From Dicaeum eximium (taxonomy: Eukaryota; Chordata; Aves; Passeriformes; Dicaeidae): a stretch of 64,000 nt of DNA. This document shows positions 50,532 to 63,148 of this stretch, piece after piece. Location: NCBI GenBank assembly GCA_013396995.1, contig VWZP01008292.1, forward strand, positions 338,742 to 402,741, given 5' to 3'. Numbering within the stretch: position 1 is the first letter of the stretch; every line of letters starts with the position of its first letter. The position numbers and the translations under genes were made by a program. Below the pieces are notes generated by a model. The model searched no databases. It worked only from the letters and a program-made list of their open reading frames with translations, and was not told where the DNA came from.

Positions 50532-50600
50532 AATGCCAGAGATTCAACGGAGGAGAGGAAAAGGGACTCCATTTTGCCCAACCTAACCACAATATATTTG
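50532..50600 (+). CDS. Candidate 69-bp internal exon of the unidentified plus-strand gene
   Basis: The left side has a clean pyrimidine tract and acceptor (ccctcctttttgcag|a). The right side is a full donor (atttg|gtgagt). The length is 23 codons exactly. Two plus frames are open. Phase 0 gives a peptide starting NARDSTEERKRDS and ending NLTTIYL. Another frame starts CQRFNGGEEKG and ends PNHNIF. The third frame starts with an ATG at 50533 but stops after 17 codons, so this exon does not begin a long protein. Joining to the CpG-island first exon is plausible in orientation and spacing. No family was recognised, and the segment could also be a UTR exon or a chance pair of good splice sites. Confidence 0.4.
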
Positions 50601-50629
50601 GTGAGTGCTCTACCAGGTAAATTGTTTTA

Positions 50630-50705
50630 CTATTATTTTATTATTACTATTTACTATTACTACTAATTACTATTATTTACAATTACTGCTAATTACTGTT
50701 ATTTT
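50630..50705. repeat. Imperfect ATT/ACT trinucleotide-like tract
   Basis: Degenerate ttatta, ttacta and attact units run for about 75 bp directly downstream of the candidate exon's donor. It looks like an old, decayed microsatellite. Confidence 0.7.
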
Positions 50706-53123
50706 AACTTTTTTTTTAAACTTTATTTTAAAAGGGAGATGGTGTTTGGTGTGCCTCTGGCTGAGAGGATTACCACTGGTGTACAGTGAACGTGCCTCAG
50801 GTTAACCATGAGGCTGCTTAGGATGCAAATCCACAGTAGGTCACTGTGCTGAACCTGTGCTGGGCCTGGCATGTGGGTTAGCCAAGAGAGAAGGTGTTCC
50901 TCATATGCCCACTGGTGGGGTTTTATGCTAATTAAATCAAATTTTGGGGGGGCACCTAAGCAGTTAGTGGAGGTTAACTGTTCAGTTTTAGGCCTTGTTT
51001 CTGAAACTGAGGTTTTGCTAAAGATCTGTAGCTGAAATTTTCTTGGTTGCTTGATTCTCTCTCCCTTTGGAAGTAAAAGTCCCACTTTCATGGAGAAGTA
51101 ATGGTCTCCGGGTGGGGATGGGGAGATCCAGGACAACTTTGTTCTCCTTAGATTTTCTATGCTAGTCTATGTAATTTCAGTTTATTTTTTAGTGATTTAA
51201 TTTTGTTTAAATAATCTCACTGCCTATCAGTCTTGGAGCATCTAGAGAACTTGGGAATGTAGAAAAAGCAGGTTTACACACTGTGGAAATGTAACCTGAT
51301 TGCAATAACTGATTTCCCTCATTTGATTATCTGAAACAAATTGGCATTCCAGAAAGCTTCACAGTAGGGCTGGAAGGAGACTCTACAGAAAATATTTAGT
51401 AAAAGAGCTTTAGGCAAAATCCCTTTCTCCTCCTCTCCAAGAAGAAAGATTCCTGGTGCCAACCTAAAATAATCTTTTCTTCTCTCTGAATAAAGCAGAC
51501 ATTCAGGGGCTAACAACTCAGACACTGCTATTTGGAAAAACTTGATGCCATATAGGTAATCTACTTCACTCCTTCCAGTGCTAATATTGAAACCAGTGTA
51601 GCCTGGATAAGTTTATAATTAAAAAAAGAAAAAAAAAAAAGGGCCATTATGTTAATTGTCCCTCTGGCTTCTGTGACCTTCACAGGGAATACTAATATGC
51701 TATATTAGACCACTAATTAATAATATTTATTCTTTTACCATACTGGTAGTGGGGCTTGTAATATAATTTTGTAGTATGTATTTATGGTGCAGTTGTGTTC
51801 AAAGGTTTATGAAATTTTAGAAGAATGGCAACTTTATTTCAACTCCAATGCTTTGAAATTGCATAACTGTAATAGAGAGGCACTTGCAGGACTGTGTAGC
51901 GTTAGATTGAAGCTTGCATCTGACAAACATTAGTGAGATCTTATTTTCCTTTGGATCCAAGGCAGAACAGTCCCTGGAAGTAGAAAAACATTTTGTGGAG
52001 GCTGCAAGAGGAAAGACCAGAAATTCCTCTTCAGTCTTTTCCAAAAATAGCAAGATTTGATTAAGGCTACATGTTTTAACATGCATTAGAGAAAAATAAT
52101 TGGTGTGACCTAAATTCAGTACACTAGTTCTCTGTGATATTTGCTGATAGTTAATTACTAGCATATTTTTCATCCACAATTTATAGGGGCTGTACATTCC
52201 CATCTTCCACACAGGAAGTAATTTTATTTATTTAGCTTGAAGTTTGTGCATATCCAAATGCATGCAAAGTATTTGCCTAGTGACCTTAGAGTGAATTATT
52301 TGCACAAACTCTCCCCCTTCCCTGATCCCCATTTCATTTCAAGTGTGCTGCTTGGCCTTGGTTTTGAGTTGCAGTGTTTTATTGTGTTTTCATGAGGAAC
52401 AGAAAAGCTAACCAGACCATGAGACTCAAATGACCTCTTTTCTGAAAGCAGAGATAACATGAATTGTGCCTGTGGCCTAAGATGCAGAGGATTTCCTAAG
52501 ATTCTTTGGGATCCCTGGCAGACAAGCATTCACTGTGAAGTGCTTCAAAATATTGTTGTGTCAACAAAACTAGAGTGTGTGGGAATGTATCAACTAAGGG
52601 GATAAGGCATTCTAGGACTAGATGAAGTGCATATAGTAAGGAATTAATTTTGTGGGAAAAAGGAAGAAACACAAAATATGAGGACTGGTGTTCTGTAAAA
52701 ATAGGGAGATACAGCTTTGAGGGGCAGATGTTAAATCTTACCAAATAACCACTGGTAATTTTGCCAAATTTGCTTTACATATCAGGCTTAAATCTAAGAA
52801 TATTTCCATTCTGAAAAACTTTTGGGGGTGGTAGGGGAAATGTTTTATGAATTTTTTTTTCTATTTTGTTATTATTCATTTGACTTATATAACAATATAT
52901 TGTTTGTTTTTAATTGTTTCTATATTTGGTGGTTAGAATATCTTTAGAAGGATTAAAATAGGCTTCAGCATCTATTAAATCATAACATGTTGTTGCAGAG
53001 AAGGAAACATTAGATCAATATACTTTATTCTGACAATTCCATGTGAGTTTTAATATGCAGTGTGTTTATGCTAAAAGTCAATACATTAAAAAAATTCCTT
53101 GAGCATTTGTGCATCACTGAATG

Positions 53124-53151
53124 CTTTGTTTAGGTCATGTTGTTTAGGTCA
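53124..53151. repeat. Tandem duplication, 14-bp unit
   Basis: The unit tgtttaggtcatg occurs twice almost adjacently, with one extra base between the copies. It is a recent-looking slippage event. Confidence 0.75.
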
Positions 53152-56100
53152 TGCCTTCAGTGGTGTGAGGGCTTGCAAATCTGTGTGGGGGTGGAGAGGA
53201 ATGATTCTATGCCCACGTATGAGCTTTTCTGTAAGTCGGGTCTATTTTTGGTTTGCAGTGAAGCAGAGGTACAGAGCGAAAATGAGGGTTCAGTCACAAT
53301 GTGAAGGCCTCTAAAAGCTTTCCCATTGTGGGAAGTGCCTACCAAGCTCTTAGAGCAGTTGCATTAGTGTCCATGGGAATATTTGGGGTTTAATTTAGCA
53401 TGCTAGATTAGGGCCTAATACCTTAATTAAGGCTCACATTTTTAATAAGTTTCCTGCAAATCCTTTGTGGCTGACTACAGTTGTGGAACAGACATAATAT
53501 AAAGCCCATCTCTTGGGTTTTCTGTTGTTGGCAGTTTTATGAAAACTGTCATTCTATTTCAGAGCGATGAAGCTGACCAGCAAATGTAATCTTTAACGGA
53601 AGGATCCACAGATCTGGCTAGACTTCTTAGAAAATATTAATCCAAATAAATCATGCCAGCGATGTATTGAAATTCCATGTACCGAGTACGTTTAGACTAA
53701 TTTTTTATACAAATTGTGATAACTGTTTCAGAAAAGGCTTTGTTAATTGATAAAACAGCTTTTCCAGATAGAGGCTGCTTAATTCTCTTGTCAGTTCCTA
53801 TGTTTGGGATTTTCTGCTGTGAAAAGGAGTAAATGAATTGTCTGAAAAAATTCAGAAATAATATAATTAGGATTTTTAATAGTTTGTGGACAAAGTGATT
53901 TATTTTTTAAACATTTGTATACTAAAGTGTTGAACAAAAATTCTTATATTTATTTTTTAAAAAATCCAAAGAAACAAGCTCACTCATGCCTATCTGCTTT
54001 CCCCCCTGCCACACTTGCTCGGAGCGGTCAGTCCTTTCCCGCTGCCATCTCCTATTGTTGCGCTCAAACGACCAAGGAGAAGTGTATACTTCCTTTTGTG
54101 TCCTGTAGATAGGGGTTCTTAATTGATGACTGCTGCTTTCTTTCTGGCAGAAAGGAAATGAATGGGCAGTAGTGATTATAGCACATCTGTTGTTTTCTGG
54201 CGAGCATCCTGTACAGCAGTGAAACTGTCTTAAAGACTACTACTTTTTTTTTTTTTTGGGGTTGGTTGTTTTTTTGTCCTGTTCAGGACTAGTTAATAGA
54301 GAGGGTACAGGGACAGTATTGTTCCTTTATCACAGGTGTAGCCAGAGCAGAAAAGCAAATTGCATACTGGAAGAAAATAACTTGCTTTTCAAACAAGTGT
54401 ATTGTACACGTATGCACTAACACACATATATGCACAATCTTACAAAACCTTCAGGGATGTGCTGTGTATTGGTTGCATGCGAGTCCTGTCTTCATAGCTG
54501 ACTGCACTGTAGATTCAATATTCCAAAATTAAGCTAGAAATTGCTTCCTTTGGGGAAGAGGAGAAATAAGATAGCATTAATACCAAGGACCCAAAAGCTG
54601 AAACATCCACACAGCTTTCACTACAATTTCCAAGATGCCATTTCTAAGTCTGTGATACCATTGTCCAGCTCTTGCTTGAGCATCTACTGCTTGATGTGTT
54701 GCAGCATAGCTCTCAGAAGTGCTGAGGAACAAACTGAGGAGCTCTGCAGTGTGCTCCTGCTCTCCCAGAGAGGAGGTTGGGCATGTATGGAGCTCCTTAT
54801 TTGGCTTTACAGATATCAGGGAAGGAAGTTCTGAGGACAGATGAGTGGTGAACTATTGGTGAGTGTCTGGCCTGAGAGAAGAATGGGACTTGATGCTGGG
54901 GAAGTCTGGAGAAATGATTGAGGGAGGCCAGTAAAGCAGCTGGGTGAAGTAGGTTATGGTAGCAGAGTATACCACAGCTTGTACCTTCCATCACACCAGC
55001 CATAATTTTTCCACAACTTTTTCTTTTTAACTCTTGTATTATAAATATGTGAAAATGGTATGCACCCTATGCAAACCCTGAGTGTGTCTTGACCATTTTG
55101 TTCTCTCTTGCCATGCAAAGTGCTTGAAAAACCATTAATTGAAGTCTCAATTCTTACTACTTATTTAGTTGTTCTTTGTTCCTTCCTTTTCTTTCATCGT
55201 GTTTAATTGCACCACTTCTTGTGAGCAAGGTGCCAGTACTCTGCTTTTGCACAGACACTGGTACTTAAACTAACAGAGTTTATGTTGGGCTTGGACGCAG
55301 CTGGTTAACTAAAGTTGGTGAACTGAGCAGTGCTGCCCTCTTCCTTGGGGGTTTCTGATGCGTATTGGATAAAATTTGGGTTTTTTTCAGCCCTTTTTTG
55401 TCACCTGCAATCCTGAGAGCTGCTCTGTCCCTGTCCTCTTAAGAGAGGATCCTTTAATATGTTGAGATGTACAACTTTCTGTCCATAGGATGCTGTTTAG
55501 CTGGAAGCTTACAGCCTTTCTTAACCTAAACAGGCTTTTCAAATAACAGATGAACCTGGCCACTGGAGATGGGAGAAGTGAGAGAGCATTCTGTGCTGTA
55601 GGTGCACACCAACATGGCTGAACACAAAATTCATGATAGCATAAGTGAATCATGCTGCAATTAATGTCCCAGGTTAACCTTTAGTCTTTCCTTGATCAGA
55701 ACAGAATTCAGAAGATGAAAAAGCAGGTGACATAACCCCAAATTTAAATTTAAATTGGGTGGGGTTTCCTTCTAGCTGTGATAAAATGGGGGGGTTTTCC
55801 CCAAAGGCTTATCTAAGAATAATTTAAACAACTAAGCAATCCTTTTGCTTTCTGAGTGAGATACACAGAGACCCTGTTCATGCCTCTGAAACCTTGTAAA
55901 CATTTAGCCTGTCCCCATAGAATTTCAGAATTATCTTGCATCTCTTGGCAAGCATTATGGTGTAGCTAAATATTAGTCATGGCAAAAGCCAAGTAATACA
56001 GGAAAAAACCCACAGAATAATTCAAAATTTATTTCTTCAAGTTTTTGTAAATTCCATTCTATGGATCTCTTAATATATTGAGCTTTATAAAGAGTGCATT

Positions 56101-59100
56101 AAGAAACATACTATATTGTTAATTTGAGCTTTTTACAATTCTAAGCACTACATGGATAGATTATTCTGCACCACTTGAATTATTCATGAGAAACACTTGA
56201 ATATTTGTGTGTGACTTAATGTATTCAATTTACTATATAGGGGTTTGCTAAGATGGTTTTATTATGGAATCTTGCTTTGAGAACAGATGTGACTTCTTTT
56301 ATCATGAGTTTACGATGCAATACGTGACCTAGAGCATGACTGTAAATTGTTTTACAAAATTTTCAAAGACAGCTCTTTGAGTACATATGCATTGATGACT
56401 GTACACACAAGCCAAAATCCTATTAAAAATTGAAAGTACTTCTTCCATTGAGGCAGATATTCATTAAAGGTTGATACATAGCTCTTCAGTAAAAGAAACT
56501 TCAACAAGACCTTCAACCTCTAAAAGAAAGATTAGCTACTGCTTTTATCAGTACGGACATCGCTTTGAAGAAACTGAACATCTGGTTTCCTTCTGGGAGA
56601 ATTATGTTCTGTCCACTTGACCCTTTGTAAAAGTAAATATTTTTATTAGTTATGTTATGTAGGAATTTGAAAAAACATTTAATACATGAAAAAAGCCCCA
56701 ACCTTTGCATATTTAGCTTTAGTTACAGAAATGCAACGCATCAAATGATCTTATGTTCTTGATTCATGAGTTTCTATTGTATTAAAAATTATACCAGTAC
56801 GGAATTTGATAAGAGACATAACTTTTTCTTTGTTTTCCTTTTCATAAGAAAATTTGTTTTTCTCCCTTTCTCCCTTGTCCCCTCCCAGAATTATGTTTGT
56901 TAAACCGCAGACATTTCGGCTCTTACTCCTTTCCTTCAGCTATTGCTGTAAACAGTACTTCCAGGGTAAATCCACCTGATGATATTTGTTTACCACATAA
57001 TTTAAATGTGTAAAGTTACTTAGTAAAGATAGTTGTGTGTTTTGACTGTGATCAAATAGGGGTTAAGGTTTATTAGAGATGTAGATCCTAATCCTATTTT
57101 CAAGGTAAGCTAGAACAGACCATAATATAGTAATTGTTATATTTGTTTCTTCTCTGTAGAAATAGATTTCTTAGGATATATGCCCTCCATGCATCACAGG
57201 TTTGAACACAAATGTTGCTTATTTTGTGCTGGTATGAGAGGGAGTGGATATCTTTTAAAATACACAATGCAGCCTTTTAACTAAGGAAAGGCATTGGACT
57301 TAATGAAATGTTACACTCGAGAAATGATTTTACAAGTCAAGCCAGTTAGGAATTTTTCAGCCAAAAATGTTTTGTAGGAAAACAACAATTTATTGAAAAC
57401 AGAACATTTCACACAAGCAGTTTTCAACAAAACTATCAGCAAGAGAAGTTTTTCAGTTATAGGATTGTAAGAAAACCTGTTTCAGTGCCATGGAAAAATA
57501 ACAATGTAACTTAAAACTCAAGTGAATACTATCTCTCTGGAAAGCTTTGTCTCTATTTTTAACTATACTTTTAATTTGAAGTAGAGTCCTTCAATGATCT
57601 CTACCTCTTTCTCACAAGGAACATGGCTATTTTCAAAATTCTACTTTTTATTTTTCCATGAACTTGGAAAGGTAACTTCCTAGTTGATTCTGGTCTGTTG
57701 ATGCTCATTTTTGCAAATTGTTCCCATGGAAAAGAGTCTTCCGTTATTTTAATGCAAACTTGTTGGCAAATGGCAGACATGACTCAAGTAATGACAAATG
57801 ATTCCCTCTGTTCTTTTTCATTCCCCATTTGACATGTATCAAAATCTGCTGGTGATTTATCAGTGAAGTTAAGACCTACTCCAAATTCTTATAAATTTTA
57901 TTTGTCCCATTTATCGTTGTTACTGTTATTATGATTGGTCTGAACGCTGTTGCTTATGTAATAGGCACTGTAAATGCCTGTCTCTTTACTGGATGTGCCA
58001 GTGTTGAGGGTTTATTAATCTTCAGGGTGAAGTAAAGCCTTTCAAAAGACTGTGCTATCAGAGTAGACAGCTTTTGATCAGTGGGTTGCAGGATAATTGA
58101 GCAATGCTTGTGCCAAATCTGTCTAGGATCTAAACCAAAAATACAGAGTTTTTCTGTTTATTTTGGGAATAGGTTCATAGTTGTACGTTTGCCTTGTACA
58201 GCAATATTTATGAGAAATGACATTGAAGTGGACTTAAAACAGCACATTAAAATATAAAACATTACTGTGTCTCTGAAGCACATCTGGTAACGCGAGATGT
58301 AAAGCTATTAATTTGGTCAGGACAATGAGTTCTTTATGAATTGGGGCTAGACCATTGAAATGAGTGTGCTCCTGAATTAATGATGGAGGGTGGGGAATTT
58401 GGAGTAATGACCATCTGCTGGGTTGTTGATGTCCAGCAGGCTTTAAGAGACCGAGTGACGCCTGTGGTAACATGCTTGGGCAAATCTTAATATCTGTATT
58501 GTTACTAACCATAGGACAAGGAAACAAGACTATAAAAATTAGGTAATTTTTGCATGAGTGAGAGGACTGTCTTCAAGGGTTGAAGCTTACTATTATTCTC
58601 CATTCCTGAGAACAGCTTGATTTGATTCCCCTGCTGGCAAGGAGAGATGAGAGGCAAAAACCTCAAATGCTTTTTACTCTGGGGACTGGAAGAGCCCCAC
58701 ACAAGTGCTGTTGTGCTTCATCTCCTGTTGTGCAGCAGTGCATATGTGATAAACTATAAGTCCCCAGCTCTTTGTCCCTGTTGCTAGTCATTCCATGTAC
58801 CTAAATTTCTTCCCAAGATGTAGTTCAACTGTCTGAAACACTAATTCTCATGAAGCTCTTCAACAGCCTTTCAGCACTGAGAGTGGTGTACATTTCTTGA
58901 GATTGTCAAATCGTATTTTGTCTTACCCCTACCTTTATGAGACATAAAGATACTTGAATAAATTCTGTAGTGTAAATAACTGTATGAATGAGGGAGGCAT
59001 GAAATTCCCCTGGACAAGTAATTTCCTTCCTTGCTTTCTTGGATATTAGTCTTCAAGGTGAGTGACATGAGCTGCTGCATGCTTGCTGGAAATGAGATTA

Positions 59101-61689
59101 GTAGCTGGGGGTTTTCCTTAAAGTGAACTGGCAGTACTGGTAGAAAAATGCATGCTTCTTTCTGTGTATGTGGAAAGCATAATGTAAACACATATCTATT
59201 TATAAGTAGGCATCATACAAATACCTTAATATCTCTATAGTATCATGCTTCCTGCCACTGATCTTTATCACTAAAAGTAAACAAATAATTTTTCCTTGAT
59301 GATTCTTATATGCTAAGCTAGGATTGCACACTTCTACTTCCAAAAATGCTGCTCACGGTAGGTATCTTGAAGATTACAGTGTCCATGGTGTTCTGATATG
59401 GTTGGGTAGAATATTTTTGAAGTGTATTTCATACTCTGTATGAGGTGTTAGTTTGTGTATAGGGTTTTCCCTGCAGCTGACAGTAGCAGGCTCACACTTG
59501 GGAATAGGTGGAGTGCAGCCTTCTTGGAGGAGGCACCAGTATCCCAGAGAAAAAGTGGAATATAAAACATTACCCAATAATCAGGCAGTGGGGGGCCCAT
59601 GTGCCATCTTCTTCAGGCTCTGCATTTGTAGAGCATCTAGGTGTTCTTCCTAATAGATTTCCTTTATTTCAGCTAAAAGGTTGATAATCTTTTTTTTCAT
59701 TTGGTATCTTCTTATAATCTTGCTAAGCAAGCACTCTGATGCATCAGTTAAAGTAAATCTTTGATGGAGTTCTTGCTGGGTAGAAAAAAGAGCAAAACTG
59801 CAAAGAAAAACCCTTATTATCTATTTAAGTTTAAATACATGCTTGAATTGGTAAAAGAAAAACATTTTTGTAATTACTTCTCTGAAAAGTGGAATGGTTC
59901 TCTTATTTTCTTAGGGAAATATACTGAATCTTCAGCTTCAGAGATTTGAGGGTGGTAGTTACAGGTAATCTGTTTTAGCTAGCAACTTTTTGTAACAAAT
60001 TAATTAATCAAATAGTTGAGTTTCTATGTAAATTTTGCTGACAGTTAACTTTGGAAAAAGACAAAATAAATCTATAAAGGTTATGTTAATTCAACCCATC
60101 AGAATTTACATGATTCAAAACCTCGTTCCTTAGTTTTGTGGGGGTTTTTTTTGGTGTTTTTTGCCTGTTTGTTAGTAAGAACAATTTGAAAGAAGTACCA
60201 CATAGTTTATGTGTTTTAAAATAGATCAAACTTTTCTTACATTTAGGTGTAAAAAGTCAAAGCTGTCAAAAGTAACAGGTAATTTTGAAGCTTTGTAGTT
60301 GCCTTAACGTTCACTGTAATTGCTTTTATTAAGTATCCTGGGTTCCTGTTTTTCACAAATTGGGGTAGATGCTAAAATGACTAAACAGTTTTTTAAAACT
60401 TTGGCCTTTGTTTTATAACTATGATTCATTGCAGCTTCTTCCCAAACGTCAATAATTTTTGCTTAAACTGTATTACAGTTGGATTGAAAAAGAAAACCTG
60501 AAGGCCACAAACCACAAAAAATTCCCTCCCATTAAGGACCTGGTTCACATTTCATGCTGGCATTAGCCTCATAATATCACAGGGATGCCCAGACTTAAAC
60601 TTGTGTATGGAACAGCCAAAAGAGGACTTTGCTTGCTACAGGGGAGCTGGGTGACTGCCTCTGAACTTTGCTTGGGCAAAAATCTATTGCTCTGACACAG
60701 TGGAAGGAAACATCCACCATTTGCTGGATACACAGGAGCTGAAAGTTACAGAGAAAGATTTCTGGAAGTACAGAGACAGAAAATTATGCTTCTTTTTAAA
60801 AGGTTTGTATCTAGTCTGTTTTAATGGTCAGGACTGAAAGGTAGAAGCAAACCCTGACACTGCCAGTGGCATAGGCATAAGAGAAGAGGAGTTCAATTGC
60901 ATGTAATTATACTTTGTCCTGTGCAGAAAGTATGGTTGTCTTTTTTACTTTCTTCTCTCCCTGTTCTGCTTTTTATGCCTGCGTGTGTTTTTCTGTCTCT
61001 ATTCAGAGTTCTTTAAATCTTTGAAGTGTGTAATAAGACACAATTAAAAAAAAAAATTGTTTGAAACTATGTGTCAGCAAAGGTTTATGAGCATAGGTGG
61101 CCTGAGAGAGGAGTGATGTAAGGGTACACTTGTGTAAAATTCAGATGGGCCTAGGGGTGTTCCCAGGCCTGGAAGAAGATGATCAATGATGGTCATGTTT
61201 GCTGGTGTGGTGTTGGGAAATGGTAGCCTTCTCCACAGACAGTTTCCAGGCATGACTCAAGTCCCTAGTGCAGTTCTGCCATCACTCTTGAGAGATGGCT
61301 TTTATGCACCCTGTTTTGGAGACTAGGATTATTCATTACCACAGATGTGTTATTCTGTCCCAGCTTGCTTTTGCACTCAGGAGCACTTTTTGGGCACATC
61401 TAATGCATTCATTTAAGAATAGCCTTCGTTTTTCTGATGATGAAACCCTGCAATGTGACCTCAGCATTTATTCAGCATCAGAGAATCTGCAGGTTGGTCC
61501 AGAAATCCCCTGAGTGTTTTCACTTTGGGGAAGATCAAGGGACACTTTTTATTTGATGTAAGCACATCTTCTCAGTCAGCATTTCTCTGCAGACTTTTTT
61601 AGTCCCTTGCTTGGGTAAATGTGCTCTACAGAATTGTTATTGTTTATTTCAAAGTGAATTTCTGGATTGTTTGTTTTGTAGAGAGAAAT

Positions 61690-61739
61690 GGAGGAGTTTG
61701 GAACTGGGTAAGAGGAAACAGAAGAGTTTGGAACTGACT
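61690..61739. repeat. Direct duplication around gagtttggaactg
   Basis: Two copies of gagtttggaactg lie 32 bp apart (about 61694 and 61726). It is a local duplication in non-coding sequence. Confidence 0.75.
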
Positions 61740-63121
61740 TGGCACTTGTTAAATTGATATGCCCTGGTGGGTGAACACATAGTGGTGACCATTGGGGAAA
61801 AAGTGACAGTAGCTTGGTGGTATCTCTGGGAATACTGCACAGGCTGTGGGAACAGTGACAGGATGAGAAGGAGATCGAGTAACTGTCATCAAATGTAAAG
61901 GTAGTAAATGCTTCTTCCCCCTACTCCTCTTGCCTAAATGCAGTAAGGCTTAGAGGGCTGTAGAAACTCATTTGCTGATCAGATAGAGTGGCTTCCTGCT
62001 TTTTGTGGTAATATACCTAGCTCTTTGTGTGTGTTTAAATTTCAACAGGAACTCTTTTTTTTTTTTCCCTGTAGCCCCCCTGAATAGGCTGGCATAATCT
62101 CAGAGTGAGGCAGGGCCAGGTGGTTTCCTTGCTCTGCTGTGCCTCTTGCTGGGTTCAGTGGGAGCCTGGTGTTGTTAGTATGCACTCTGTGTGCCTGTGT
62201 TCCTCAGAGGACGAAATGTGGGCTAGGCAGCAAGAATGGATGAGCTGGGTTTTTTATATACTAAGGATGGTATTACATAACTTGAAACAGCATTATTGGA
62301 ATACCTCTGTGTTGTTTCAGTAGATTGGTGCTTAATATTTGAATGAAACTTTAAGGTTTATAAATGGTTAGTTGTGTGTCTTGGCAGTGCTTTAGGTTTG
62401 TTCCCCAGTTACTAAACTCAGAAGAGTGCTTTGCAGAAAGTTCACATAAGTTATTTCTTCCCTTAAAAGTGGAAGAAAAGGAACTTTCATCTGAATTCAC
62501 CGGGCTTAGCGCTGAGAATTCAAAAGGCTTTAGAAACTGGCTGAAGCTCTTGGTACTGACTTGAGTAATATCCCTTTGCATATTTACTTTAATCAAGCCT
62601 TTTTAGAGATTCCCGCTCACACCCTGTCCTTATTTTTGTTGGTTTCCAGTACTAGATCAAATGACCAATGAAATATAAAGCTGTTTTCTTAAAAACAGGT
62701 TCTTCTGGAGTTTTCAGTGGTATTGCTGTGGCTGGATTCTGTTATTTTAGAACAAAATAGGTATTTCTTTGTTTCTGTGTTTGAAAGATAAGTCTGAGTT
62801 ATTTATTTTATTTTCTGAGGAGGTGAATGAAGTATCAAAGTGCACAATGGCTCAGACTCCATGCAGTTGTCGAGAATTACATATAGACAAGTGATTGATC
62901 AAACCATGTCTCTTAGGCTGATGTAGAAAGGAGAAAAATATTCAGCTGAAGGAAATCACCTTTCCAGCTCGTAATACTTGTAAGCTTTTTGTTATTTTTT
63001 CCCTATGTGTTTTTTCCGAATGGAAGTAGTATTTTGGACAGGGGCTAGTGAAGGTCTGCATTTGATGATTTAATGTTTACTGAAAAATTTGGCTCTTCTG
63101 AGAAAGAATAGTGGAGATAAG

Positions 63122-63148
63122 ATATATCCACTATCCACTAGGATATAT
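63122..63148. repeat. Short inverted repeat, 8-bp arms
   Basis: Arms atatatcc (63122-63129) and ggatatat (63141-63148) flank an 11-bp loop that itself contains a partial direct repeat of atccacta. It could form a small hairpin. AT-richness makes chance likely. Confidence 0.7.

Noticed and set aside
51817..52212. 131-codon minus-strand frame in the presumed intron
   Set aside because: No domain, no flanking splice signals, ordinary composition.
60479..60563. Exon-like stretch after tattacag with an open frame starting WIEKENLK
   Set aside because: The pyrimidine tract is poor, the downstream donor candidate (ctg|gttcac) is weak, and the frame ends soon after. Not strong enough to call.
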